64,000 nt of DNA, taken from the NCBI GenBank assembly GCA_028875875.1, contig JAGWUV010000013.1:1-64000 (forward strand). Reading direction: 5' to 3'. The translations under genes and the position numbers were made by a program. The stretch's first letter is position 1; each line of letters opens with the position of its first letter. Source of the DNA: Bacteroidota bacterium (lineage in GTDB: Bacteria > Bacteroidota > Bacteroidia > Chitinophagales > Chitinophagaceae). This document shows positions 35,942 through 44,427 of the stretch, piece by piece. The notes under the pieces are model-generated. The model was given only the letters and a program-made list of their open reading frames with translations. It was not told the origin of the DNA and did no database searches.

Positions 35942-36061
35942 GGCTACAAAGTAACAGAATTTGTTCTGCATAAGATTTGGGTAAAATATGTATAGCGGAA
36001 AGATGCGAAATGCAATAAAGCCTATATTTTCGCAGAAACTGACAGTTAAAAACTAACCCTA

Positions 36062-36748
36062 ATGCAATTACTTAAGAAAAAGGGAATTCTTGTTTTTTGG
36101 TTAATACTGCTTCTCGATTGCTATTTTACTTTCCAGGGACAAACAGCTTACCGGAATTTCACTAAGGTACTCCTGGTGCCTGTTATCATCCTGTACATCT
36201 TTCTGAATGCGAGGAAAAACGTTTACCGAAATACCAAAACGCTTGTATTTTTTGCCCTTGTAGCCGCATGGGTCGGTGATATTTTGCTGCTGAACAGCGG
36301 AACAATTTTCTTCTTGTTGGGAATGCTGGCTTTTGCAACAATGCATATTCTTTTCATCATAACTTTTTACAGGTTTCAGAAGATCAGGCTATCCAAGGGA
36401 CAGGAAGCTTTTATTGCAGCTGTGATCATGGGTATTGTAGCTTTCCAGGTTTTCAGGCATATCAAACCGGAATTAGGTGCACTTGAAGTACCTGTGATAA
36501 TATACATGGCTATTATTTCTATAACAATGATCGTTGCAAGCAATCTTTTGTCAAGCAATGCCAGAAAATTTACTGCAAGAACTTATTTCGTGCCAGGTGC
36601 CGCTCTTTTCGTTGTATCGGATACTATTCTAGCGTTACAAATGTTTTTACTCAAAGACGTTGAGTTTTTAAGTGTGATTGTGATGCTAAGCTATGGGTAT
36701 GCGCTGAGTTTGTTTGGCGAAGGTTTTGCTAAAACGCTGAAAGGGTAA
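36062..36748 (+). CDS. Lysoplasmalogenase-like YhhN-family membrane protein
   Basis: A 228-residue protein with about eight membrane helices. Motifs shared with the YhhN/TMEM86 family are TKVLLVPV, AAWVGDILLL, FLLGMLAFATMHILF, and PGAALFVVSDTILALQ. TMEM86B hydrolyses the vinyl-ether bond of lysoplasmalogens; for bacterial members the substrate is seldom known, and plasmalogens are mostly a trait of anaerobes. It has its own strong terminator. Confidence 0.85.
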   Translation: MQLLKKKGILVFWLILLLDCYFTFQGQTAYRNFTKVLLVPVIILYIFLNARKNVYRNTKTLVFFALVAAWVGDILLLNSGTIFFLLGMLAFATMHILFIITFYRFQKIRLSKGQEAFIAAVIMGIVAFQVFRHIKPELGALEVPVIIYMAIISITMIVASNLLSSNARKFTARTYFVPGAALFVVSDTILALQMFLLKDVEFLSVIVMLSYGYALSLFGEGFAKTLKG

Positions 36749-36763
36749 CATTCTTCTAGCTGA

Positions 36764-36809
36764 AAATGATAAGGGCCAAGATTCCAAACAGTCTTGGCCC
36801 TTATCATTT
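36764..36809 (+). terminator. Terminator of the YhhN-family gene
   Basis: An 18-bp perfect stem (AAATGATAAGGGCCAAGA and its complement) encloses a 10-nt loop. The T-run after the stem is short, but length and GC core make it a strong stop. Confidence 0.75.
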
Positions 36810-36833
36810 ATGAATGACTAAAGGATCATAAAC

Positions 36834-36890
36834 GGATTGTTATCATCCCTGTAATTAACGTTTGCGGATTTACAGGAGATGATAATCCGC
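36834..36890. ncRNA. Long bulged hairpin between YhhN gene and groEL
   Basis: CGGATT-GTT-ATCATC-CCTGTAA (from 36834) pairs with TTACAGG-A-GATGAT-AATCCG (to about 36889): 19 base pairs with one 3-nt and one 1-nt bulge and a ~15-nt loop. TGCGGATT (36863-36870) can pair instead with AATCCGCA (36884-36891), so two folds compete. It could be a small RNA, a processing site of groEL mRNA or a relic of a mobile repeat; none of these is proven. It is separate from the groEL terminator. Confidence 0.35.
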
Positions 36891-36978
36891 AGGATTGTTT
36901 TCCTGAATAAGTAATGCAACAATTTTCTTATCATATTCAATGGTTTGAATGTTAAGTAACCAGCATCGGCTTATCCAC

Positions 36979-37012
36979 AACAAAGCCCCTTCAAAAGAAG
37001 AGGCTTTGTTTT
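36979..37012 (-). terminator. Terminator of groEL
   Basis: AACAAAGCC...GGCTTTGTT with extra pairs (CTTC/GAAG) forms a 12-13-bp stem with one mismatch and an AAAA loop. It lies downstream of the groEL stop at 37050. Confidence 0.7.
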
Positions 37013-37049
37013 ATTAGGGAAGAAGAAACGATTGCTTCTTCTTTCAATA

Positions 37050-38684
37050 TTAATAACCCATACCGCCCATATCAGGAGCAGGATGTGCATGAGCAGGCTC
37101 AGGCTTTGGTTTATCAGCTACAACACACTCAGTTGTTAACAACATACCTGCAATAGAAGCTGCATTTTCAAGAGCAACACGGCTTACTTTAGTAGGATCG
37201 ATAACGCCGGCTTTGAACAGGTTTTCATAAGTTTCTGTTCTTGCGTTGAAACCAAAGTCAGCTTTGCCATCTTTAATTTTTTGTACCACGATAGAACCGT
37301 CGATACCTGCGTTAGCAGTTAAAGTGCGGATAGGCTCTTCCAATGCTCTACGAACGATCGCAACACCAGTTTGCTCATCAGCGATCTGGCCTTTGATCTT
37401 AGCTTCTAAAGACTCGATAGCACGGATATAAGCAACACCACCACCAGGAACGATACCTTCTTCAACAGCGGCACGTGTAGCATGTAAAGCATCATCAACG
37501 CGGTCTTTCTTCTCTTTCATTTCAACTTCAGTAGCAGCACCAACATACAACACGGCAACACCACCGGCTAGCTTAGCTAAACGCTCCTGTAATTTTTCCC
37601 TGTCGTAATCAGAAGTTGTATTCTCAACCTGTGCTTTGATTTGGTTTACACGAGCAGTAATATCGGCTTTCTTACCTTTACCACCAACAACAGTAGTATT
37701 GTCTTTATCGATTGTTACAGAAGCAGCCTGACCTAAGTAACTTAAATCAGCATTTTCGAGTTTAAAGCCTTGTTCTTCGCTAATTACAGTACCGGCAGTT
37801 AAAATAGCAATGTCAGTTAACATTTCTTTTCTTCTGTCGCCAAAGCCAGGAGCTTTAACAGCAGCCACTTTCAGGGTACCGCGTAATTTGTTTACAACTA
37901 AGGTTGCCAATGCTTCGCCTTCCAAATCTTCAGAGATGATCAATAAAGGACGGCCGCTTTGAGCAACTTTTTCTAAAATGTGCAGAATATCTTTCATTGC
38001 AGAGATTTTCTTATCATAGATAAGAATGTATGGATTCTGCAATTCAGCTTCCATTTTTTCACTGTTGGTTACAAAGTATGGAGAGATATAACCTCTGTCG
38101 AACTGCATACCTTCCACAACATCAACGGTTGTATCAGTACCTTTTGCTTCTTCAACAGTAATCACACCTTCTTTACCCACCTTAGCAAAAGCTTCAGCAA
38201 TCAGTTTACCAATAGTTTCATCATTATTGGCAGAAATAGTAGCCACTTGCTGAATTTTTTTGCTGTCGTTACCTACAGTTTGAGATTGTCCACGCAGATT
38301 TTCAACTACAATGCTAACAGCTTTGTCGATACCACGTTTTAAGTCCATTGGGTTAGCACCTGCTGCCACCATTTTCAAACCTTCGCTAATGATAGCCTGG
38401 GCCAATACAGTGGCAGTAGTAGTACCATCACCTGCAATATCAGCAGTTTTAGAAGCCACTTCTTTCACCATTTGAGCACCCATGTTCTCAATAGCATCTT
38501 CCAGTTCAATTTCTTTTGCAACAGTCACACCATCTTTGGTTACAGAAGGAGCACCGAATTTTTTCTCGATAACTACGTTACGACCTTTAGGGCCTAATGT
38601 AACTTTAACGGCGTTAGCTAAAGTGTCAACGCCTTTTTTCATTCTATTTCTTGCTTCGATGTCGAAGAAAATTTGTTTAGCCAT
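37050..38684 (-). CDS. groL: Chaperonin GroEL
   Basis: The 544-residue 60-kDa chaperonin subunit, which folds proteins in an ATP-driven tetradecameric double ring with GroES. Family segments are [31 protein letters not shown] (ATP site), GADPxD-equivalent [13 protein letters not shown], and [16 protein letters not shown]. The C-terminal tail is short with one GGMGGMGY-like ending (MGGMGY) preceded by a His-rich HAHPAP segment. groES is upstream, 114 bp away, and the spacer between them carries a dispersed repeat. Confidence 0.98.
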   Translation of the reverse strand: MAKQIFFDIEARNRMKKGVDTLANAVKVTLGPKGRNVVIEKKFGAPSVTKDGVTVAKEIELEDAIENMGAQMVKEVASKTADIAGDGTTTATVLAQAIISEGLKMVAAGANPMDLKRGIDKAVSIVVENLRGQSQTVGNDSKKIQQVATISANNDETIGKLIAEAFAKVGKEGVITVEEAKGTDTTVDVVEGMQFDRGYISPYFVTNSEKMEAELQNPYILIYDKKISAMKDILHILEKVAQSGRPLLIISEDLEGEALATLVVNKLRGTLKVAAVKAPGFGDRRKEMLTDIAILTAGTVISEEQGFKLENADLSYLGQAASVTIDKDNTTVVGGKGKKADITARVNQIKAQVENTTSDYDREKLQERLAKLAGGVAVLYVGAATEVEMKEKKDRVDDALHATRAAVEEGIVPGGGVAYIRAIESLEAKIKGQIADEQTGVAIVRRALEEPIRTLTANAGIDGSIVVQKIKDGKADFGFNARTETYENLFKAGVIDPTKVSRVALENAASIAGMLLTTECVVADKPKPEPAHAHPAPDMGGMGY

Positions 38685-38746
38685 AATCTATGTGAGATTT
38701 TAGTTTTTTTGATTTGAGGATTTGTGTGAGGCCAACCGTAGCACTG

Positions 38747-38796
38747 TATTCAGCTCCGTTGTGTCACTCACTTGTACATTCAGCTCTGTATTCAGC
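38747..38796 (+). repeat. Dispersed intergenic element, copy B, in the groES-groEL spacer
   Basis: It resembles 911-964 in the same orientation. The word ATTCAGCTC occurs twice (38748, 38778) and ATTCAGC a third time (38790). Because groES and groEL read the other strand, the element would be in the middle of the groESL mRNA. Confidence 0.55.
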
Positions 38797-38798
38797 AA

Positions 38799-39083
38799 TT
38801 AAACGATAGCTAAAATGTCGCTTTCTCTCATTATTAGAAGGTCTTGACCTTCAATGCTGATCTCAGTTCCGGCATATTTACCGTATAAAACGGTATCGCC
38901 CACTTTCACTGTTAAGGGTTCATCTTTTTTACCATTGCCTGCTGCAACTATAGTTCCACGTTGTGGCTTTTCTTTAGCAGTATCCGGGATGATGATTCCG
39001 CCGGCAGTTTTTTCTTCGGCAGCGGCTGGTTTTACAATCACTCTGTCGTGGAGTGGAGTAACATTCAGCTTTTTGGTAGCCAT
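38799..39083 (-). CDS. groS: Co-chaperonin GroES
   Basis: A 94-residue co-chaperonin, a heptameric lid for Gro[12 protein letters not shown], the mobile-loop [20 protein letters not shown], and the C-terminal half [14 protein letters not shown] are typical. Full length. A sigma-54-like sequence sits about 50 bp before the ATG. No CIRCE element (the usual HrcA operator) is visible, so heat-shock control here is not by that system on sequence grounds. Confidence 0.97.
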   Translation of the reverse strand: MATKKLNVTPLHDRVIVKPAAAEEKTAGGIIIPDTAKEKPQRGTIVAAGNGKKDEPLTVKVGDTVLYGKYAGTEISIEGQDLLIMRESDILAIV

Positions 39084-39133
39084 ATCTGTTTGATTTTAGT
39101 TTTTAATGAAAGAATTTCAATTATCCGTCACCA

Positions 39134-39149
39134 AGCAATTTTTCTGCCA
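39134..39149 (-). promoter_or_regulatory. Sigma-54-like -24/-12 promoter ahead of groES
   Basis: On the minus strand TGGCAG-N5-TTGCT has the invariant GG and GC exactly 10 nt apart, as in the TGGCAC-N5-TTGCW consensus. The -12 GC is at 39135-39136, which predicts a start of transcription near 39123 and a ~40-nt leader. Nine matching positions would arise by chance about once in 260 kb per strand. A binding site for an enhancer protein was not identified. Confidence 0.4.
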
Positions 39150-39348
39150 TACCATAATTGAAAGCCAAATTTTCAGTTTTGATAATCTTCTGATGGATGG
39201 CGGGGAAAGCCTGTCAGCAGCGGCGGCAAAGATGCAGTAAGTTTCTGAATAAGGTGTGCCAATTTTTCATTCTGCTGTGATGCGCTTTTTTTTGAAAATA
39301 AAAATCCATCTGGTACAGGTTGTCGTATGTGTCATTAAACTGTCATCT

Positions 39349-39786
39349 ATGCAACCTCGTAAAAAACAAATTAAAAAGATAGCGCTCATCTCGCTTTCTA
39401 CATTCTTAGTATTGGTACTTACCCTTGCGATTCACATTTACATGGTTACCAGGCCTAAAGTAGATGCATCAACCATAGTAATGGCCAGAGCTGATTTTCA
39501 TCAGAACATGCAAGCGGCAGATGCAGAAAAAGTAACTGCATGGCTCTATGCACAACAGGGTGTAACACACGTTCTGTGTAATCCTGCCACCAGGATAGCT
39601 GTCTTTACTTTCTATCCGGTAAAAGCAGATGCTAATGCCATTATTAGGAAAATGGGTACTGAACTTAACTATAATGTGAGCCGCAATATGCCTACTCAGG
39701 AAGAAATGCAAGGTGGCTGCCCTGTCAAGCCTAATTCTTATACCGCAAGAGTTTACGGGTATTTCAAAAACATTTTCAAATCTTAA
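39349..39786 (+). CDS. Single-helix membrane protein with an HMA-like soluble domain
   Basis: About 145 residues. A basic N-terminus (MQPRKKQIKKIA) leads into one membrane helix (~12-32), followed by an alpha/beta domain with the strand-helix-strand-strand-helix order of heavy-metal-associated (HMA) proteins: TIVMARADF, DAEKVTAWLYAQQGV, THVLCNPATRIAVFTFYP, DANAIIRKM. The metal-binding CxxC is missing; only Cys in LCNP and GGCPV remain. I chose ATG 39349 because the 31 residues upstream are not protein-like in context. The truncated-haemoglobin-like gene begins 13 bp downstream, so the two are likely one transcript. Confidence 0.6.
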   Translation: MQPRKKQIKKIALISLSTFLVLVLTLAIHIYMVTRPKVDASTIVMARADFHQNMQAADAEKVTAWLYAQQGVTHVLCNPATRIAVFTFYPVKADANAIIRKMGTELNYNVSRNMPTQEEMQGGCPVKPNSYTARVYGYFKNIFKS

Positions 39787-39799
39787 AAATTGATACACT

Positions 39800-40369
39800 A
39801 TGACAAAAACAAAGTTTTCTTTCCTGGCAATTGTTATGTTAGCGGGACTGGTAGCCTTCTCGGTTACATCTTGTAAGAAAAGCAGTTCTTCACCAACACC
39901 TACCGCTACATTATACGATTCATTGGGCGGCACTGTAATGGTAAACGACCCTGCCAATAATGGTACAATGATTGAAAAAGGCCGTTTGACCATAAGGTCT
40001 GTTGTTGACAGTACCATTTTTGTAATTGCTGCAGATACTGCATTGAACGGCTTTTTCAAAGTGCTGTTATCTGAAGTAACAAACGGTAATTTCAGCGGAT
40101 TCCAGGCCCTAAGTAAAAATCTCACTGATTTCGTTTGTGTAGGCACTGGTGCCAAAAACTTCACTTATGGTGGTAAATCGATGGTAGCAGCACACGATCC
40201 CGCTCAAAATTCAAGAATGAACGGTAAGGCAGATAATGGTGATTTTACCGAGTTTGAAGTAGATCTTACCCTCGGTGCCAAGAAAAATGGTGTGCCTTCT
40301 ACAGCACCTGTATTCCAAAGCCTGGCCCGAATTGTAGAGTCGTTAAGATCCCAGGTGGTGCAAATGTAA
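39800..40369 (+). CDS. Lipoprotein with a truncated-haemoglobin-like (group 1) domain
   Basis: A 189-residue predicted lipoprotein (lipobox AFSVTSC, C25; then a Ser/Pro linker). The rest follows group 1 truncated haemoglobins: TLYDSLGG (37-44), IRSVVDSTIF (65-74), DTALNGFF (79-86), LTDFVCVGTGAKNFTYGGKS (108-127), and MVAAHDP with H132 in the position of the haem-binding proximal His. After it comes DFTEFEVDLTLGAKKNGVP like the trHb G-H region. A 20-residue insert (45-64) breaks the pattern after LGG. An exported globin could act in NO or O2 chemistry at the cell surface. Haem binding is inferred, not shown. Confidence 0.7.
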   Translation: MTKTKFSFLAIVMLAGLVAFSVTSCKKSSSSPTPTATLYDSLGGTVMVNDPANNGTMIEKGRLTIRSVVDSTIFVIAADTALNGFFKVLLSEVTNGNFSGFQALSKNLTDFVCVGTGAKNFTYGGKSMVAAHDPAQNSRMNGKADNGDFTEFEVDLTLGAKKNGVPSTAPVFQSLARIVESLRSQVVQM

Positions 40370-40482
40370 TTTCATTCCTTAAATTCTAAAACATAAGGCC
40401 TGCTCTGTAACGGAGCAGGTTTTGTTTTGTGGTAAGGTTTGTAAACAATACCTTCGCAGCCCAAACTAAAAGATCTTTCAGG

Positions 40483-41412
40483 ATGATCAGCAGAAGAAAT
40501 ATCAGGATTAAGGTAATGCAGTTGTTGTATATGATGGAAACTGCAGATGATCGCCAATTATTCAAAAATCCTGTACAGGAATTACAGAAGCAGTTAGACA
40601 AAAGCAGGGAGTTATTTGTTTATATCATTGGGTTTCTTATAGAAGTGGCCCGCTACGCAGAAACAGATGCCAAACTCAGAGCATCTAAAAACCTTACTAC
40701 AGAAGATGATTTGAATGTGAATACCAAACTTGCCGGTAATGAATTGCTATGGGAAATACTGGAATCAGAAACATATAAAAAGGCTCAGGAAATTGATGGC
40801 GTTCATTTGAGGGTAGATAAAGAACTGGTGCGGAAGCTTTATCTTGATCTGGTTCAAACACAGGAATATAAAGCATATATAACAGAGCAGGGAAGAGACC
40901 GGAAAAAAGAAAAGGAAATACTGAAATACATTTTTACTCACCTAATGCTACCCAGTGAAGTATTTGAAGCACACCTCGAGGAGATGTTTAATAACTGGGA
41001 TGATGATGGGGAAATGATTGAGCAGTTGATTTTAAATTATCTTCAAAAACCATCTGCCTACAGTTTGCAGGAAATGCTTGGAGAGGAAAAGTGGAAGTTT
41101 GCCCGAACATTGCTAACTACCGTTTTTAACAAAAAAGAACAAGCCCTTGAACTGATTAAACCTAAATTAAAAAACTGGGATGCCGAAAGGATCGCGGTAT
41201 TGGATATGATTATTATGCAAATGGGGGTTTGTGAACTTTTATATTTTGAAACGATCCCAGCCAAAGTAACCATCAACGAGTACATTGATATTGCAAAAGA
41301 CTACAGCACACCTCAAAGCGGCCAGTTTGTAAATGGTATTCTTGATGGAATTCATAAAGATTTGATTGCAGAAGATAAACTTCAAAAAATAGATTTTAAG
41401 AAAAAGGGATAG
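40483..41412 (+). CDS. nusB: Transcription antitermination factor NusB, long form
   Basis: About 309 residues. The C-terminal ~140 form the NusB fold (WDAERIAVLDMIIMQMGVCELL, VTINEYIDIAKDYSTPQSGQFVNGILDGIHKD). The N-terminal ~160 is an extra region with an incomplete NusB-like start (MISRRNIRIKVMQLLYMME), a layout common in Bacteroidota. NusB with NusE acts in rRNA antitermination. ATG 40483 is preferred over one 18 codons upstream. Leads the nusB-DUF1573-yajC cluster. Confidence 0.88.
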   Translation: MISRRNIRIKVMQLLYMMETADDRQLFKNPVQELQKQLDKSRELFVYIIGFLIEVARYAETDAKLRASKNLTTEDDLNVNTKLAGNELLWEILESETYKKAQEIDGVHLRVDKELVRKLYLDLVQTQEYKAYITEQGRDRKKEKEILKYIFTHLMLPSEVFEAHLEEMFNNWDDDGEMIEQLILNYLQKPSAYSLQEMLGEEKWKFARTLLTTVFNKKEQALELIKPKLKNWDAERIAVLDMIIMQMGVCELLYFETIPAKVTINEYIDIAKDYSTPQSGQFVNGILDGIHKDLIAEDKLQKIDFKKKG

Positions 41413-41435
41413 TAGATTTGCCGCAAACACAATTT

Positions 41436-41912
41436 ATGAGAGCGATCTTTTTTTTAGCAGTTTTCATATCTTTTATCACCGCATGCCAAAGTAATGCACA
41501 TGATACCGCAGCCCAAAAAGCGGCTGTGGATTCTGCCAATTTTACCACTGTTAAATGGTTAGATTCTATTGTTCAGTTTGGTACAATCAATAAAGGCGAA
41601 AAAATTCAAATCAAATTCAGGTTGCTTAATACCGGCACTAAACCGCTTGTAATAACTAATGCAAGACCAGGTTGTGGATGTACCATTGCCGATTATACTA
41701 AAGAACCAATAGCACCCGGTACCCAGGGCATTGTAACAGCGTCCTTCAATACCGAGCATATCAATACACCAACAGTTCGTAAAACCATTATTGTAAATAC
41801 CAACACAAAGAACGGCTCAGAGCATTATTTGTACTTCGAAGGAAATATCAACGGAGTAGAAAGCAATGATAAGATCGTTCAGCCTCATCCTTTGCAGGAA
41901 AAGAAAGGATAA
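41436..41912 (+). CDS. DUF1573 lipoprotein
   Basis: About 158 residues: lipoprotein signal (FFLAVFISFITAC) followed by a DUF1573 domain. Typical segments are VQFGTINKGEKIQIKFRLLN, TGTKPLVITNARPGCGCT, and PIAPGTQGIVTASF. The fold is immunoglobulin-like and resembles ASH/HYDIN domains. The CGC motif is conserved; its role is unknown. It sits between nusB and yajC. ATG 41436 gives a usual signal. Confidence 0.85.
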   Translation: MRAIFFLAVFISFITACQSNAHDTAAQKAAVDSANFTTVKWLDSIVQFGTINKGEKIQIKFRLLNTGTKPLVITNARPGCGCTIADYTKEPIAPGTQGIVTASFNTEHINTPTVRKTIIVNTNTKNGSEHYLYFEGNINGVESNDKIVQPHPLQEKKG

Positions 41913-41947
41913 ACTCTACTTTTTTAAATCATAAAAATTCAGCACAA

Positions 41948-42280
41948 ATGTTCAATGCAACTCTTTTAATGGCAAATCCCCAGGGCGGCGGTAATCCAAC
42001 AGTTTCTTTATTGATGATGGGAATGATCATCGTAGTTTTCTGGTTGTTTATGATCCGTCCGCAAGCTAAAAAAGCAAAGGAGCAAAAAAAGTTTATCGAT
42101 AACCTTCAAAAAGGAGATAAAATTGTTACCATAGCAGGTATTCACGGAACTGTGAATAAAGTAAATGAAGATGGTACATTGCAAATTGAAGTAAATCCAG
42201 GCAGTTACCTGAAGATTGAGAAAAGTGCTATAAGTCTTGAATGGACTTCTGCCTTGAATAAAGCAGCAGCTGCTAAATAA
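41948..42280 (+). CDS. yajC: Preprotein translocase subunit YajC
   Basis: A 110-residue, single-helix partner of SecDF. GGGNPTVSLLMMGMIIVVFW is the membrane helix, followed by LFMIRPQAKKAKEQ and GDKIVTIAGIHGTV, the family hallmark. secDF itself is about 7 kb to the left on the other strand. It is followed by a terminator and then coaE. Confidence 0.95.
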   Translation: MFNATLLMANPQGGGNPTVSLLMMGMIIVVFWLFMIRPQAKKAKEQKKFIDNLQKGDKIVTIAGIHGTVNKVNEDGTLQIEVNPGSYLKIEKSAISLEWTSALNKAAAAK

Positions 42281-42302
42281 ATTTCTTTCTTTATCTCTTC
42301 TA

Positions 42303-42342
42303 ACAAAATCCGAAATTCGATTGAGCGTTTCGGATTTTTTAA
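42303..42342 (+). terminator. Terminator after yajC
   Basis: AAAATCCGAAA and TTTCGGATTTT enclose a 12-nt loop, with a T-tail. It sits between yajC and coaE, so coaE may need its own promoter or read-through. Confidence 0.75.
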
Positions 42343-42355
42343 TGCTATTATCTCT

Positions 42356-42961
42356 ATGCTAAAGATCGGGTTAACAGGCGGTATCGGTAGCGGTAAAAGT
42401 ACTGTTGCAAACATTTTTAAAGTGCTTGGTATCCCTGTGTTCGATGCTGATAGTGTTGCAAAAAAAATAATGGAAGAAGATGAGCAATTGATGTACTCAA
42501 TTAAGAAAGAGTTCGGAGATGAAACGTATCAAAACGGTAAACTCAATAGGAAATATTTAGCAGGTATAGTATTTCATGATGCGTACAAACTAGAAGTACT
42601 GAATGCTATTGTCCATCCTGCTACTATTAAGGCGGCTGCTTTGTGGATGGAGCAGCAACAAGCTCCTTATGTTATTAAAGAAGCTGCTTTAATGTTTGAG
42701 TCTGCTTCGGCTGCCGGGGTTGATTATATCATTGGCGTATATGCTCCTAAGCATATACGTATAAAACGTGTAATGGAAAGAGATCATGTTGGAAGGGAAG
42801 AAGTAATCGCAAGAATGGACAAGCAAATTAATGAAGAGATCAAGATGAAACTGTGCGACTTCGTAATTATAAATGACGAGCAACAACTACTTATTAAACA
42901 AGTGCTTCGCTTGCATGAACAATTTTTTGCTTTGCAAGAACGAAGCACTGTTATAAAATAG
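42356..42961 (+). CDS. coaE: Dephospho-CoA kinase
   Basis: CoaE phosphorylates dephospho-CoA at the 3'-OH, the last step of CoA synthesis. The 201-residue length is normal. P-loop GLTGGIGSGKST (5-16) leads; FDADSVAKKIM and the KEAALMFES region hold the substrate-binding Asp and Lys/Glu; ERDHVGREEVIARM is the lid helix. The neighbouring genes are the usual Bacteroidota nusB-yajC set, without the YbbR gene often found in it. Confidence 0.93.
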   Translation: MLKIGLTGGIGSGKSTVANIFKVLGIPVFDADSVAKKIMEEDEQLMYSIKKEFGDETYQNGKLNRKYLAGIVFHDAYKLEVLNAIVHPATIKAAALWMEQQQAPYVIKEAALMFESASAAGVDYIIGVYAPKHIRIKRVMERDHVGREEVIARMDKQINEEIKMKLCDFVIINDEQQLLIKQVLRLHEQFFALQERSTVIK

Positions 42962-42999
42962 GCATCAGCCCAATTATGGCTTGGTGAAAAAACGGGCTT

Positions 43000-43425
43000 T
43001 TAAAAAAACTTTTTTGCATTTTTATCCAGGTACGGAACAAAGATTGTTGTTGCAACACCTGTAACAACAATAATTCCTGTCACCAATTCCCTGAATTCAA
43101 CGGTAATACGCATATCGGGATCCCTGTTCACATGCGATATCAGTAATATGCTAAAAATTGTCAATGCGACAAACGTAACCATATACAAAACGCTGCCGGC
43201 CTTTCCTGCTTGTTTCAGAAAATAATACATAAGTCCACCTGCACTTACTACGATCAGGGTGGCGAAAATAATGGTCGAAACATTGATGATCTGAGATAGG
43301 GGAAATCCTGTTTCTGCCCTGAAAATAAAATCGAAGCCCAGGTTAGCTAAAGTGGCAAAATAACCGGCAAAAACACCTGCGAAAATCGCATTGGAAAACT
43401 TGGTTTGAGGGTAATCGTATATCAT
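43000..43425 (-). CDS. Four-helix membrane protein of unknown function
   Basis: A 141-residue protein with four hydrophobic helices (~14-34, ~48-68, ~79-98, ~113-131) and short, charged loops; the N-terminus MIYDYPQTKFSN is cytoplasmic by the charge pattern, and the end is basic (YLDKNAKKFF). I do not recognise a family. It converges on coaE with 38 bp between them. Confidence 0.65.
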   Translation of the reverse strand: MIYDYPQTKFSNAIFAGVFAGYFATLANLGFDFIFRAETGFPLSQIINVSTIIFATLIVVSAGGLMYYFLKQAGKAGSVLYMVTFVALTIFSILLISHVNRDPDMRITVEFRELVTGIIVVTGVATTIFVPYLDKNAKKFF

Positions 43426-43599
43426 AGCTATTATTTAAGCATATTATTATATAGCCTGAGTATTCAAATCAAATTCATTGAATATAAGCTGCCACTGTTA
43501 GAGTGTGGTATACGATTGAAGGCAACAAGATAGGTTGCGTACAATGCAGAAGATATTCTAATTATAAAGCAAAGGTAAGCAGGCAGCATACACCATGAA

Positions 43600-43615
43600 A
43601 TTAGAAATCTCTAAT
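43600..43615. promoter_or_regulatory. Small palindrome in the spacer ahead of the ABM gene
   Basis: ATTAGA-AATC-TCTAAT, 74-90 bp before the start at 43689. Possible operator; AT-rich words of this size also occur by chance. Confidence 0.2.
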
Positions 43616-43688
43616 GTGCAGGCATGCTAACCTGGTGTTCTTTGTTCGCTTCATCTTTTCTCCAGCTTTATTTGATAACTTTAGGAAT

Positions 43689-44009
43689 ATGATCGCTTCA
43701 ACTCCAACACCGCCCTATTATGCTGTTATCTTCACTTCTGTAAGAACAGAAGGCGATAATGGCTATGAAGAAATGTCTGAACGTATGGTACAGCTTGCGC
43801 AGCAACAGCCCGGATATTTAGGTCATGAATCGGCCAGGCAGGATATTGGTATTACCGTATCTTATTGGGAAAGCCTCGATGCTATAAAAAAATGGAAAAT
43901 GAATGCAGAGCATCTGCTGGCACAGAAAGAAGGTAAGAAACAATGGTATGCCCGTTACAAAGTGCGTATTTGTTTTGTGGAAAGGGATTATGAGTTTGAT
44001 AATGAATAG
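43689..44009 (+). CDS. Antibiotic biosynthesis monooxygenase (ABM) domain protein
   Basis: About 106 residues, single ABM/ferredoxin-like barrel: YYAVIFTSVRT, QQPGYLGHESARQDIGITVSYW and SLDAIKKWKMNAEHLLAQKEG. Family members range from quinol monooxygenases to haem-degrading and stress proteins, so no reaction is assigned. It is followed 2 bp later by the Nudix gene. The start is ATG 43689; the longer frame begins with residues unlike the family. Confidence 0.85.
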   Translation: MIASTPTPPYYAVIFTSVRTEGDNGYEEMSERMVQLAQQQPGYLGHESARQDIGITVSYWESLDAIKKWKMNAEHLLAQKEGKKQWYARYKVRICFVERDYEFDNE

Positions 44010-44011
44010 GA

Positions 44012-44410
44012 ATGAAAGTTTTACATACCGCCGGTTTGGTGTTGCGGAGGAACAACAAAATTTTATTGGCTTTCAGCAGGAATAAGAAAGCATTTTATCT
44101 GCCCGGTGGAAAAGTGGATGCCGGAGAAACAGCAATAACTGCCTTACTGCGTGAAATTGAAGAAGAGTTATCGCTACAACTGGATGCAGGTAAGCTTTCT
44201 TTTCTTATACATATCTCAGCGCCTGCTTTTGGTGAGAATGAAATGCTGATGGAACAGGATTGTTATGTGTATGAAGATTATGATCTATCAATACAGCCTT
44301 CGTCAGAAATAGAAATGGTACAATGGTTTTCTGAAGATGAATATTTGTCACAGGAACATCTTGTGCCGGGTGTTTTGATACTTTTTGAATGGCTGCGGAG
44401 CGTTCCCTGA
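44012..44410 (+). CDS. Nudix hydrolase
   Basis: A 132-residue Nudix protein that cleaves nucleoside diphosphates linked to another moiety X. The Nudix box is GGKVDAGETAITALLREIEE with the metal-binding REIEEE; the last Gly of the consensus is replaced. The second half (LEPS-like SSEIEMVQWFSEDE) is typical of members like MutT/ADP-ribose pyrophosphatase. Which substrate is used cannot be told. It starts 2 bp after the ABM gene and its 3' end overlaps the frame of the next gene. Confidence 0.9.
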   Translation: MKVLHTAGLVLRRNNKILLAFSRNKKAFYLPGGKVDAGETAITALLREIEEELSLQLDAGKLSFLIHISAPAFGENEMLMEQDCYVYEDYDLSIQPSSEIEMVQWFSEDEYLSQEHLVPGVLILFEWLRSVP

Positions 44411-44427
44411 AATTGCTGCTTTTATGT

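Noticed and set aside
36062-36748. Plasmalogen-degrading pathway
   Set aside because: The YhhN protein alone does not show that the organism makes plasmalogens; no plasmalogen synthesis gene is in the window.
38685-39200. CIRCE heat-shock operator near groES-groEL
   Set aside because: The TTAGCACTC-N9-GAGTGCTAA pattern is not present in either spacer.
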